Of a stretch of DNA of 64,000 bases, positions 41,175 to 49,568 are shown in pieces; within the stretch, counting starts at the first letter, position 1; every line of letters starts with the position of its first letter. A program made the position numbers and the translations under genes. The notes below the pieces were generated by a model that worked only from the letters and a program-made list of their open reading frames with translations, had not been told where the DNA came from and did not search any database. The stretch is from Marinobacter zhejiangensis (GTDB lineage Bacteria; Pseudomonadota; Gammaproteobacteria; Pseudomonadales; Oleiphilaceae): the NCBI RefSeq assembly GCF_900114775.1, contig NZ_FOUE01000001.1, forward strand, positions 930,001 to 994,000. Reading direction: 5' to 3'.

Positions 41175-43389
41175 AACCCTGGCCCGCCATGCCGATCAAC
41201 AGCCGACAGTGGTGGCACTGCAATCGCCGTCCCAGGCCGTTACCTACGGCGAGCTGTGGCGTACGGTCAATGTGCTGGCGCAACGCCTGCGTGATTCGGG
41301 TTTTACCCGTTTCGGGCTGATGGGTGATAACTCCATTGCCTGGGTACTGGCGGACCTGGCCTGCCGGCTCGCCGACCGGGTCTGTGTGCCCATTCCCGGG
41401 TTCTTCTCCCAGGCCCAGGTTGAGCACCTGATGGCCCGGGCGGGTCTGGATGCACTGCTGATGCCGGTGACCGAAGCTGACAGCCGTTACCGGCTGGACG
41501 AACAGGTGGCGTTACAGCCCTTACCGGCCACCCCCGGTGCGTTAGCCATGCCCGACCAGACTGGCAAGATTACCTTCACATCCGGCAGCACCGGTACCCC
41601 CAAGGGCGTGTGCTTGGCGCACCGGCATCTGGATGCCACGGTCAATGCCCTGGCCCAGCGGTTGGCGCTGGTGACGCTGCAGCGCCACTTGTGCGTGTTG
41701 CCACTGGCGACGTTGCTGGAGAACGTTGCGGGGGTTTACCTGCCACTGACGCTGGGGGCGACGGTGATGCTGTGGCCGCTGGCAGAGCTAGGCTTCAAGG
41801 GCAGCAGCGAGCTGGATCTGGGGCGCCTGCTTACGGTGCTTCAGGACACCCGGCCAGATTCCATGATTCTGGTGCCGGAGCTGGCTGCCGCGCTGGTGCG
41901 GGCCATGGAGCTCGGATTGCTGGCAACCGACAGCTTCCGCTTTGTGGCCGTGGGCGGTGCGCGGGTGTCACCGGCGCTGCTGCAGCGGGCGAGAGCCTTG
42001 GGGCTGCCGCTTTACGAAGGATACGGGCTGTCGGAGTGCGGGTCGGTGGTGGCGCTGAACGTTCCCGGCGCCGAACGGGCCGGCACAGTGGGGCAGCCAC
42101 TGGGTCATGTCGATATTGTCGTCGGTGCTGACGGCGACATTCGGGTCAGCGGCAACACCTTCCTGGGCTATCTGGGGGATGAGACCGTGACGGAGCCCCG
42201 CCTGGACACCGGTGACCTGGGGGCATTCGATGACGACGGCTTCCTCCGTGTCAGTGGCCGACGCAAGAACCTGCTGATCACCAGTTTTGGTCGCAACATC
42301 AGCCCCGAGTGGCTGGAAAGCGAGCTGCAACAACGTTTGGGCGTTCGTCAGGCCTTGGTCTTCGGCGACGGTGAGCCCAACCCGTCGGCGCTGGTGGTGA
42401 CCGATGACCGGTCGCCGGAGCAACTGCGTGAGGCCATCGGCAAGCTCAATGAGACCTTGCCGGACTATGCCCGCCTGCATCGAATTTATGTGCGCCGGAC
42501 ACCGTTTACCCGCGCCGAAGGCTACTTGACCGCCAACGGCCGCCCGGTCCGCGCCAACCTGATGAATGATCTTCCGAAACTGCTGGCAAACGCCGAGTTC
42601 GCCAGCTGCTCCCAGGGCCGGCATGAAACGCCGGCCGCGTTACTGGAACCTACGAATCACAACGATGAATCACAACGAGGGAAACGTCCCATGGCATTCT
42701 TTGACACTCTGCAGAACGAAACCGCACAAGCCCGGCGCCATGTGACCGAAGCACCGGTCATGAGCGCTATCCCCAAGGGCCGCTTTGACCTTGGCAGCTA
42801 CCGGTATTTCCTGTCCCAGGCGTACCACCACGTCAAGCACACATCGCCGCTGATGATGGCCTGTGGTGCCCGCATTCCGGAACGTCTGGAGTTCGTCCGC
42901 AAGGCACTGGTGGAGTACATCGAGGAGGAATACGGCCACCACGAGTGGATACTGAACGACCTGGCCGCCTGTGGTGAAGACAAGGACACCGTCCGTTACG
43001 GTGAGCCGGACCTGCCGATCAAACTGATGGTGTCGTACCTCTATGACCTGATTAACCGGGGCAACCCGATGGGTCTGTTCGGCATGGTGCAGGTCCTGGA
43101 AGGCACCAGCATCGATTTGGCGACCCCCATGGGCAAAGACATCCAACAGACTCTGGGATTGCCGAACAAGGCCTTCAGCTACCTGTACTCTCATGGTGAG
43201 CTCGATCAGGATCACTTTGAGTTTTTCCGCGAGCTGATGGACCAGGTCACAGACCCCGACGACCAGCAAGCCATTATTGATACTGCGAAGGTGTGCTACC
43301 GCCTGTACGGCGACATGCTGCACGCCATCCCGCTGCCGGCGGCTTCCGGCCAGCAGGGTGACGGGGAGGTGAGCCATGCAGCTGCGTGA
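41158..43389 (+). CDS. Acyl-adenylating ligase fused to heme-oxygenase-like diiron oxidase
   Basis: 743 residues in one open frame. Residues 1-500 are an AMP-binding enzyme: ITFTSGSTGTPKGVCLAHR, YEGYGLSECGS, LDTGDLGAFDDDGFLRVSGR and the C-terminal GRNISPEWLE. Residues 512-743 are a TenA/UndA-like oxidase of the HDO group with ligand pattern E589-E591/H594, E648 and H679-x3-D683-x2-H686. An ATG at 42691 with AGGG upstream could start the oxidase separately. The linker contains a 13-bp tandem duplication (42654-42679) that is not a multiple of three and may have removed the old stop by frameshift. Separate genes in relatives would fit. The substrate is probably an activated fatty or carboxylic acid. 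Confidence 0.85.
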   Translation: MVTLPETLARHADQQPTVVALQSPSQAVTYGELWRTVNVLAQRLRDSGFTRFGLMGDNSIAWVLADLACRLADRVCVPIPGFFSQAQVEHLMARAGLDALLMPVTEADSRYRLDEQVALQPLPATPGALAMPDQTGKITFTSGSTGTPKGVCLAHRHLDATVNALAQRLALVTLQRHLCVLPLATLLENVAGVYLPLTLGATVMLWPLAELGFKGSSELDLGRLLTVLQDTRPDSMILVPELAAALVRAMELGLLATDSFRFVAVGGARVSPALLQRARALGLPLYEGYGLSECGSVVALNVPGAERAGTVGQPLGHVDIVVGADGDIRVSGNTFLGYLGDETVTEPRLDTGDLGAFDDDGFLRVSGRRKNLLITSFGRNISPEWLESELQQRLGVRQALVFGDGEPNPSALVVTDDRSPEQLREAIGKLNETLPDYARLHRIYVRRTPFTRAEGYLTANGRPVRANLMNDLPKLLANAEFASCSQGRHETPAALLEPTNHNDESQRGKRPMAFFDTLQNETAQARRHVTEAPVMSAIPKGRFDLGSYRYFLSQAYHHVKHTSPLMMACGARIPERLEFVRKALVEYIEEEYGHHEWILNDLAACGEDKDTVRYGEPDLPIKLMVSYLYDLINRGNPMGLFGMVQVLEGTSIDLATPMGKDIQQTLGLPNKAFSYLYSHGELDQDHFEFFRELMDQVTDPDDQQAIIDTAKVCYRLYGDMLHAIPLPAASGQQGDGEVSHAAA
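42654..42679 (+). repeat. 13-bp tandem duplication at the ligase-oxidase junction
   Basis: GAATCACAACGAT is followed directly by GAATCACAACGAG. Removing one copy changes the frame so that the ligase would end shortly inside the oxidase start, giving an overlapping two-gene arrangement. Confidence 0.75.
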
Positions 43390-44152
43390 TCGAACCTTCC
43401 TGTTGTTGGGCGGGACCGGTGGCATCGGCCAGGCCCTGGTCCAGCCATTGCTGGACACCGGAGCCAGGGTCGTGGTCGCCAGCCGAACGCCCGAGAAAAT
43501 CAACGATGATGGTGTCGACCGGGTACGGCTGGACCTGGCGGCGGATGATTTGCCCGAACAGCTGGCGTCGATCAGTAGCCTGTACCCGCAGCTTGATGGC
43601 GTGATCCATTGCGCGGGCCAGAACCAGTTTTCGGCGATTGATCAGCTGGACCCGGCCGAGCTGGATGACCTGCTCCGGGTCAACCTGCGTAGCGCCCTGC
43701 TGGTGGCCAGGCATTTTGTGCCCCGGTTCAGCGCGATGGGGCGGGGGGACCTGGTGTTTGTGGGCTCGACCTTTGGCAGCATCGGTTTCCCAGGCTACAG
43801 CGCCTATTGCGCGAGCAAGTTCGGCCTGCGTGGATTTACCGAAGCGTTGCGACGTGAGCTGGCGGATACTCCTATCCAGGTGCTCTATGTCGCGCCCCGG
43901 GCTACTCGAACCGACATGAACCCGGAACGGGTCAACGCCCTCAACGAGGCGCTGGGTAACCAGATGGATGATCCGGCCAATGTGGCTGGCCAGATCATTG
44001 CCGCGATGAAAAGCGATCAGCGCCGCCGTTACCTGGGCTGGCCGGAACGGTTCTTTGTGGTACTGAACAGCCTGCTGCCCCGGCTGGTGGATAAAGCCAT
44101 GTTGAAACAGCTGCCGGTGGTTCGCCGGTTCTTGTCAGGAGCCTCACAATGA
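43376..44152 (+). CDS. Short-chain dehydrogenase/reductase
   Basis: 258 residues, start overlapping the previous gene by 14 bp. Rossmann motif LLLGGTGGIGQALV (GGxxGIG form), the NAG-like CAG in IHCAGQNQ, catalytic Ser in FVGSTFGSIG, and YSAYCASKFGLRGF for Tyr-x3-Lys. The C-terminal extension (LPRLVDKAMLKQLPVVRRFL) is amphipathic and may touch the membrane, as in lipid-acting SDRs. It probably reduces or oxidises the product of the ligase/oxidase pair. Its stop overlaps the next ATG (ATGA). Confidence 0.92.
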   Translation: MQLRDRTFLLLGGTGGIGQALVQPLLDTGARVVVASRTPEKINDDGVDRVRLDLAADDLPEQLASISSLYPQLDGVIHCAGQNQFSAIDQLDPAELDDLLRVNLRSALLVARHFVPRFSAMGRGDLVFVGSTFGSIGFPGYSAYCASKFGLRGFTEALRRELADTPIQVLYVAPRATRTDMNPERVNALNEALGNQMDDPANVAGQIIAAMKSDQRRRYLGWPERFFVVLNSLLPRLVDKAMLKQLPVVRRFLSGASQ

Positions 44153-44775
44153 AATCATTCACTCTGGCGACCATCTTTATGCTCCTGGCTTCCCAGGCCT
44201 GGAGTGACAGCTTTGATGACCAGCTACTGGTGGTCCAGCACCGCTGGGCGCAGATCCAGTACCAGCTGCCAGCAGACCAGCGGGAGGATGCCTTTGAGGC
44301 TCTGGCGGAGCAGACCGCCGGGCTGGTGGAGAGCAACCCGGAACGGGCGGAAGCGCTGATCTGGCAAGGCATTGTGCTGAGCACGTATGCCGGGGCCAAG
44401 GGCGGCCTTGGTGCGCTGTCCCTGGTCAAGCAGGCGCGTAGCTCGCTGGAAACGGCACTGGCTCTGGATGAGACGGCTCTGGAGGGCTCTGCCCATACGT
44501 CACTGGGCAGTCTCTACTATCAGGTGCCCGGATGGCCGTTGTCCTTCGGTAACGATGACGAAGCCAAGCGCCATCTGCAGGCGGCCCTGAGGATTAACCC
44601 TGAAGGGATCGACCCCAACTATTTCTTTGGTGAGTTCCTGATGCAGCAGGGGGAAACGGAGCGGGCCAGGGTCTACCTCAATAAAGCGCTGACGGCGCCA
44701 CCGAGACCGGAGCGGCCGCTTGCTGACCAGGGCCGCAGGGCCGAGATCCGGGGCCTGCTTGCCGAGATGCACTGA
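44149..44775 (+). CDS. Exported TPR-repeat protein
   Basis: 208 residues. A signal peptide (KSFTLATIFMLLASQAWS) is followed by helical repeats: AEALIWQGIVLSTYAGAKGG, AHTSLGSLYYQVPG, AKRHLQAALRINPEGIDPNY and ETERARVYLNKAL, which fit tetratricopeptide units and resemble periplasmic TRAP-T-type assemblies. It is the last gene of the hemolysin-family operon and suggests that the pathway product meets a periplasmic or membrane partner. No enzymatic motif. Confidence 0.85.
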   Translation: MKSFTLATIFMLLASQAWSDSFDDQLLVVQHRWAQIQYQLPADQREDAFEALAEQTAGLVESNPERAEALIWQGIVLSTYAGAKGGLGALSLVKQARSSLETALALDETALEGSAHTSLGSLYYQVPGWPLSFGNDDEAKRHLQAALRINPEGIDPNYFFGEFLMQQGETERARVYLNKALTAPPRPERPLADQGRRAEIRGLLAEMH

Positions 44776-44806
44776 CCCGGCGTGCCTGCTGGCGACCTTG
44801 CTGACA

Positions 44807-44848
44807 ATTGCCGCTATCATGGCGGCAATGGCAGGCTCCCCGCCTGCC
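44807..44848 (+). other. Two adjacent perfect hairpins before the permease gene
   Basis: ATTGCCGC-7 nt-GCGGCAAT (44807-44829) is immediately followed by GGCAGGC-TCCCC-GCCTGCC (44830-44848). No T-run follows. They lie between the TPR gene and a CbiM-like gene and may be an attenuator or mRNA-processing structure. Confidence 0.5.
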
Positions 44849-44870
44849 CGTTGATCAGCAAGGTTTCGTC

Positions 44871-45530
44871 ATGGGAATGACCCTCAATCTCCTGTCTTCT
44901 TCCCAGTGGGTGATCACCACAGGGTTGTTTCTGGTCATCCTGTGGCTGGCGGCCGGACGGGTGGACTGGCAACGTCTGAAGCGGGATCAGGCGCTGCAGC
45001 ACACCCTGTTCGGAGCTGCCGTGGTGCTGGGGGTTTTATGGCAGATTCGGGCGGGACTGTCGCCTGGGCTGACGATTCACATTTTTGGGATGACGGCGGT
45101 CACCCTGATGCTGGGGTGGGAACTGGCGGTCTTTGCCGGACTGATGGCGTCGTTGGCGGTGGTGGTGACTGGCCGCGAGCCGTGGCAGTTATTCGCCGCC
45201 AACAGCCTGATCACCGTCATGGTGCCGGCACTGGTCAGCCACGCCATCATGCGCTGGGAGCGCCGACGCAGCTTCCGTAATTTCTTTGCCTACATCTTCT
45301 TCTGCGGTTTCTTTGGCGCGGCCATCTCGGTTGCGGTTGCTGGCGTCAGCATGGTGCTGATGTTGTGGAGTTCCGGTACCTACAGCTGGTACGACCTGGT
45401 CCACGAATACCTGCGTTACCTGCCGCTGATCATGCTGCCGGAAGCCTTCGTCAATGGCACCGTCGTGACCGGGTTTATGGTGTTCCATCCTGAGCGGCTG
45501 CTGACGCTGGATCCACGGCGGTATCGCTAG
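44871..45530 (+). CDS. CbiM-like energy-coupling-factor permease
   Basis: ATG at 44871 with AAGG 7 bp upstream; 219 residues with about six membrane segments. IHIFGMTAVTLMLGWELAVF, FAANSLITVMVPALVSH and YLPLIMLPEAFVNGTVVTGF match the CbiM/NikM family (ECF transport S-component-like subunits for Co or Ni). The N-terminal His-rich metal loop of true CbiM (MHI...) is not seen, so the substrate may differ. No ECF ATPase or T-component is nearby. The 3' end overlaps the convergent GGDEF-EAL gene by 56 bp. Confidence 0.82.
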   Translation: MGMTLNLLSSSQWVITTGLFLVILWLAAGRVDWQRLKRDQALQHTLFGAAVVLGVLWQIRAGLSPGLTIHIFGMTAVTLMLGWELAVFAGLMASLAVVVTGREPWQLFAANSLITVMVPALVSHAIMRWERRRSFRNFFAYIFFCGFFGAAISVAVAGVSMVLMLWSSGTYSWYDLVHEYLRYLPLIMLPEAFVNGTVVTGFMVFHPERLLTLDPRRYR

Positions 45531-47661
45531 GTTCCTCACCTTCGAAGTCGCTGGGTGGCGCGCAGGGGGGCTCCCACAACAGTGGCCGGGTTTGCCGTTG
45601 TGGATTCTTGTGCCATTGGGCAAGCCACTGGGTAAACCTGCCCGGCGCCATGGGGCGGGCAACGCCATAGCCCTGGATGTAGTCGCAGCCAATGTCCTTC
45701 AGCAAACGGGCGTGAGCGGCGGTTTCCACCCCTTCGGCCAGCACCGGTCGGTTAAAACGCTTGGCGAGGAACACCACGCTCTCGACGATGGCCCGGTCGT
45801 TGTCGTTATCCAGCAGGTTGCGGACAAAGCTCTTGTCGATCTTGATCAGGTCGATCGGCAGTGAGCGGAAGTAGGCCAGCGATGAATAGCCGGTCCCGAA
45901 GTCGTCCAGGGCGATCTCGAAGCCCATGGCGCGGCAGGCCTCAATGACGTTGCCGGCCCGCCGGGTGTCGTCCAGGGCGGTGGATTCCAGGACTTCCAGC
46001 GTGATGCTCTGGGGTGACAGCCCGGGATGGGTTGCCAGTTCCGCCGCGAGGAATTCCGGGAAGTCCGGTGTCATCAGATGGTGGGCGCTGATGTTGACGC
46101 TGACCTTGAGGTTCAGGCCCGCCTGGTGCCATTGCGAGCACTGCCGGAACGCCTCGCGGACCACCCAGCGGCCCATCGGGGCCTCCAGATCGGAGCCGGT
46201 GACCACGGGCAGGAACTCGGCGGGGGAGAGCAGGCCTTGCTGGGGGTGCTGCCAACGGATCAGCGCCTCGGCGCCAATGATCTCGCCGGTGGCCATGTTG
46301 AGTTGGGGCTGGTAATGCAGCACAAACTCATCGCGGGCGATGGCGGAGTGCAGTTCCCGCAGCCGTTCCCGGCGCTTTTCCCGGTAGCGCAGCATGCTGG
46401 GATCGAAACGGTGGTAAGCGTTGCCGCCACTGTCCTTGACCAGGTGCATGGCCTGGCCGGCATGGCGCAGCAACTGATGGGGGTCGCTGGCATCCTGCGG
46501 GTAGTGGGCGATGCCCAGGCTGGCATTGAGACGAACGCTGGTCGGACCGACCACAATGGGTTCGTGCAGCAGCGTGAGCAGCCGTTGTCCGATCTCGCCC
46601 TGGCGGCATTCTGGAAGCAGCAGCAGGAACTCATCGCCGGTGAGGCGAGCCACGGTGTCGTTCTCGCGGACGGCGGCATTCAGCCGTCGGCCGACTTCGT
46701 TCAGGACATGGTCGCCGGCACTGTGGCCAAAATGGCTGTTGATCAGACGGAATTCGTCGAGATCAATATGCACCAGGGTGAGGTTTTGGCTATCGGCACG
46801 GGCAATGTCGCGGTTCAACCGCTTCAGCAGCAGTTGCAGGTTGGGGAGACCGGTCAGGTCGTCATAGTAACTGACCCGGTTGAGCTGCTCGGCGTGGTTT
46901 TTCAGCTCAGTGATGTCCGAGAACACCGCCACGTGGTGACGTTGGGCCGGGCCATCGATATGGACCCGGGTAATCGACAGTAATTCGGTGAACAGCTCGC
47001 CGTTCTTGCGACGGTTGGTGATTTCGCCCCGCCAGAACTGCGTTTCCTCAATCGAATTCCACATGTTCTTGTAGAACGTCCTGGAGTGGACGTCAGAGCT
47101 CAGAACCCTGGGGGAGCGTCCGATCACCTCATCTTTGCTGTAGCCAGTAATGCGGCTGAACGCCGGGTTGACGTCGATGATCAGGTTGTCCTGATCGGTA
47201 ATCATGATGGCGTCGTGACTGCGTTCGAACACGCTGGCGGAAATTCGCAGTTGTTGTCGGGACAGCATCAACCGGGTGATGTCGTTGAGGATGGCGACGA
47301 AACCGTCGTAGCCCGACTCCGCTTCCTTGAGCGGGCTGCAATTGATGTTAAACCACAGCGGCTGGCCAGACTGGCTGTAGATCATCACCTCGCCATCAAA
47401 ACCGGTGCCCCCGGAAAGCCCCTCGTCGATGCGGCTGGCTGACAGCGGCTGGTTGGGGGACTGCTGCAACAGTGATTGCAGGTCGCGACCGATGATGTCT
47501 TCTGCCGGTATCCCAATCCGCTCAACGAAACCGTTGTTCACCCACTGAATCTGGCCTTGGGGGTTGGTGACCAGAACGGCGTTTCGGGTATAGCTTGCAA
47601 GCGGCGCAAGGCAGTTTGCTACGGGGGGCGCCGAAGCGGGCGGGTTTGCAGGGGATGGCAT
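45475..47661 (-). CDS. PAS-PAS-GGDEF-EAL cyclic-di-GMP phosphodiesterase
   Basis: 728 residues. Two PAS domains (about 20-125 and 135-255, VLVTNPQGQIQWVNNGFVER and AIMITDQDNLIIDVNPAFSR), GGDEF domain (about 262-425) with the active site changed to TGDEF but the inhibitory RxxD (RENDTVARL) kept, and an EAL domain (about 440-690) with EALIRW, DDFGTGYSS and AEGVETAAH intact. It most likely degrades c-di-GMP, with the GGDEF part as a regulatory nucleotide-binding domain. No membrane segments: a cytoplasmic sensor. It converges with the CbiM-like gene. Confidence 0.94.
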   Translation of the reverse strand: MPSPANPPASAPPVANCLAPLASYTRNAVLVTNPQGQIQWVNNGFVERIGIPAEDIIGRDLQSLLQQSPNQPLSASRIDEGLSGGTGFDGEVMIYSQSGQPLWFNINCSPLKEAESGYDGFVAILNDITRLMLSRQQLRISASVFERSHDAIMITDQDNLIIDVNPAFSRITGYSKDEVIGRSPRVLSSDVHSRTFYKNMWNSIEETQFWRGEITNRRKNGELFTELLSITRVHIDGPAQRHHVAVFSDITELKNHAEQLNRVSYYDDLTGLPNLQLLLKRLNRDIARADSQNLTLVHIDLDEFRLINSHFGHSAGDHVLNEVGRRLNAAVRENDTVARLTGDEFLLLLPECRQGEIGQRLLTLLHEPIVVGPTSVRLNASLGIAHYPQDASDPHQLLRHAGQAMHLVKDSGGNAYHRFDPSMLRYREKRRERLRELHSAIARDEFVLHYQPQLNMATGEIIGAEALIRWQHPQQGLLSPAEFLPVVTGSDLEAPMGRWVVREAFRQCSQWHQAGLNLKVSVNISAHHLMTPDFPEFLAAELATHPGLSPQSITLEVLESTALDDTRRAGNVIEACRAMGFEIALDDFGTGYSSLAYFRSLPIDLIKIDKSFVRNLLDNDNDRAIVESVVFLAKRFNRPVLAEGVETAAHARLLKDIGCDYIQGYGVARPMAPGRFTQWLAQWHKNPQRQTRPLLWEPPCAPPSDFEGEEPSDTAVDPASAAAQDGTP

Positions 47662-47696
47662 GGTGTAATCGCAATGGCATGTGGATAGGCGTGTGC

Positions 47697-47702
47697 ATTA
47701 TA
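47697..47702 (-). promoter_or_regulatory. -10 element TATAAT for the GGDEF-EAL gene
   Basis: A consensus TATAAT on the minus strand, 36-41 bp before the start codon. The -35 region (GTTTTT-like, 17 bp away) is poor, so the promoter may need an activator. Confidence 0.4.
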
Positions 47703-47798
47703 TAGACACTTGTTGCCGAAAAAACGTTGTGGTTAGCACTAACGCTCCGCGCTTTGACAAGGGTCAATTGGGCGTCACATCACTGCACTACCTTAGTG

Positions 47799-48227
47799 TC
47801 AGCGGGTTGGCCAGTAGCGCTGCATTTCAACAAACAGGAACGAGGCACTCCAGGTGATCAGGATCAGGCCGGTGAGGGCCTCAATGCCCGTCAGGTAACG
47901 AATGGCACCAAACGGCTCGATGTCCCCAAACCCCAGAGTGGTGAAGGTAGTGAAGGAGTAGTAAACGCAGTCCAGCATGGAACCGCTGAAGTTGCCTTCC
48001 AGATGGCCCCAGCCTTCGCTGTTGTTCATCAGGTAGTAGGCAATGGCGAAGATCCAGACTTCCACGGCGTTGGCGATCAGGGCGCCAACGACCGCCAGGA
48101 GTATGCGGGCGCGGTGAAGGCGCTGGCCAAAACGGGACATGATATCGCTCAGGTTACGCAGGAACTCGTAGTGAAGGCCTACCACCAGCAAAACCACAAC
48201 GGTGTTAACCAAAATTATCTGGGTCAC
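47799..48227 (-). CDS. Two-helix ion channel, probable K+ channel
   Basis: 142 residues. First hydrophobic segments at about 3-20 and 40-66, pore helix and filter YYSFTTFTTLGFGDIEP (TLGFGD in place of TVGYGD), then a last membrane helix (about 112-135). This is an Ion_trans_2-type subunit that would assemble as a tetramer in the inner membrane. No regulatory RCK domain. Single gene, divergent from the RND efflux operon. Confidence 0.92.
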   Translation of the reverse strand: MTQIILVNTVVVLLVVGLHYEFLRNLSDIMSRFGQRLHRARILLAVVGALIANAVEVWIFAIAYYLMNNSEGWGHLEGNFSGSMLDCVYYSFTTFTTLGFGDIEPFGAIRYLTGIEALTGLILITWSASFLFVEMQRYWPTR

Positions 48228-48326
48228 GAGACAGTTCCGGGTTTTCAGGAGGAATCAGTGTAACTTATAGTTTGTAGCCAGTTGAAAGCTATATCGATAT
48301 AACCCGCCCGTCGGACGCTCATAACG

Positions 48327-49568
48327 ATGACAAAAATGCGCAAACGATTACTGCCGGTGGTGATACTGGCCATCGGTATCGCCGGATTCCTCCTGCTCAA
48401 GGCCACCCGCCCCGCCCCCCAGATGGTGGCGCCGGTCGAACGGAGCTGGCGGGTTGATACGCTAACCGTGAACCTTCGTGCCTATCGGCCTGAGCTGGCC
48501 TTGTATGGCGAGGTCCAGGCACCGGAACTGATGACCTTGGCGGCGCCGGTTGCGGCCAGGGTGGCCGAACGCCCGGTGCACGATGGCCAGTGGGTGGCTG
48601 AGGGTGACCTGTTGGTGGCGCTGGAAGCGGAAGACCTGGAGCCACTGTTGGCGGAGGCCGAAGCCGATGTGCTGGACCTGAACGCCCAACTGCGCTCTGA
48701 AAACATCCGCAATAACAACGACCTCAAGGCGCTAGAGAACGAGCAGGCCATCGTGGCGAATGCCGAGCGCCAGCTGGAACGTACCCGCACCCTGGTGAAC
48801 CGTAACCTGGCCTCCCAGGATCAGCTGGAAAGCGCGGTTGATGTGTTGGCGAAAGCCCGCCTGACCCTGACGGCACGGCAGCGCGCGCTCGATGAACATG
48901 GAGCCCGCCGGCAAAGTCTTCAGGCCCGCTTGGCCCGGGCCGAAGCCCGGCTGGAGGCAACCCGGCGGGATCTGCGTCGTAGCGAGGTGGTGGCCCCGTT
49001 TAATGGTGTGGTTACCCGCATTGGGGTGGCTCCCGGGGATCAGGTGAGCAAGTACCAGTCGCTGTTGGCGGTGTACCCGATTGACGGGCTGGAGCTGCGG
49101 GCCCAGGTTCCCAACGCCTACCGTGACGAGCTGGCCGAAGCCCTGGTGCAGGGCCGGCGCCCGTTGGCGCTGTCGACCCAGAGCGCCCATGAGTTTGAGA
49201 TGCAACGTTTCGCCGGAGAGAGCGACCCTGCCGGTACCGAGGCCATCTTCCGGCTGGTCAGCGACGCCGGCGCATTAAGGCCCGGCGCCATGGTTCCGGT
49301 GGTGTTGCAACGCCCGGAACTGGCCGGGGTGCTGGCCGTTCCCTACAGTGCCTTGTACGGCAACAACGGCGTCTATGTGGTTTCTGACGATCAGCGCATG
49401 CGGCGGTTACAGGTCGAACAGCGTGGTGAGCTGCTTCAGGGCAATGGTGAGCGCTGGGCGCTGATTGCCGGGCCCGAGCTGGTGGACGGCCTAAAACTGA
49501 TTGTGACTCACCTACCCAATGCGATTGAAGGACTCAAGGTTGAGATCGCGGAGGCCGCAGATGCGTAA
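48327..49568 (+). CDS. RND efflux periplasmic adaptor (membrane fusion protein)
   Basis: 413 residues. N-terminal membrane anchor (about 7-25), then LTVNLRAYRPELALYGEVQA, the lipoyl-like half APVAARVAERPVHDGQWVAEGD, a coiled-coil hairpin (about 110-205) and the second half VVAPFNGVVTRIGVAPGDQV, followed by the beta-barrel and membrane-proximal parts. It connects the RND pump encoded next (8-bp overlap) with an outer-membrane channel, not found here. Substrates unknown. Confidence 0.94.
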   Translation: MTKMRKRLLPVVILAIGIAGFLLLKATRPAPQMVAPVERSWRVDTLTVNLRAYRPELALYGEVQAPELMTLAAPVAARVAERPVHDGQWVAEGDLLVALEAEDLEPLLAEAEADVLDLNAQLRSENIRNNNDLKALENEQAIVANAERQLERTRTLVNRNLASQDQLESAVDVLAKARLTLTARQRALDEHGARRQSLQARLARAEARLEATRRDLRRSEVVAPFNGVVTRIGVAPGDQVSKYQSLLAVYPIDGLELRAQVPNAYRDELAEALVQGRRPLALSTQSAHEFEMQRFAGESDPAGTEAIFRLVSDAGALRPGAMVPVVLQRPELAGVLAVPYSALYGNNGVYVVSDDQRMRRLQVEQRGELLQGNGERWALIAGPELVDGLKLIVTHLPNAIEGLKVEIAEAADA

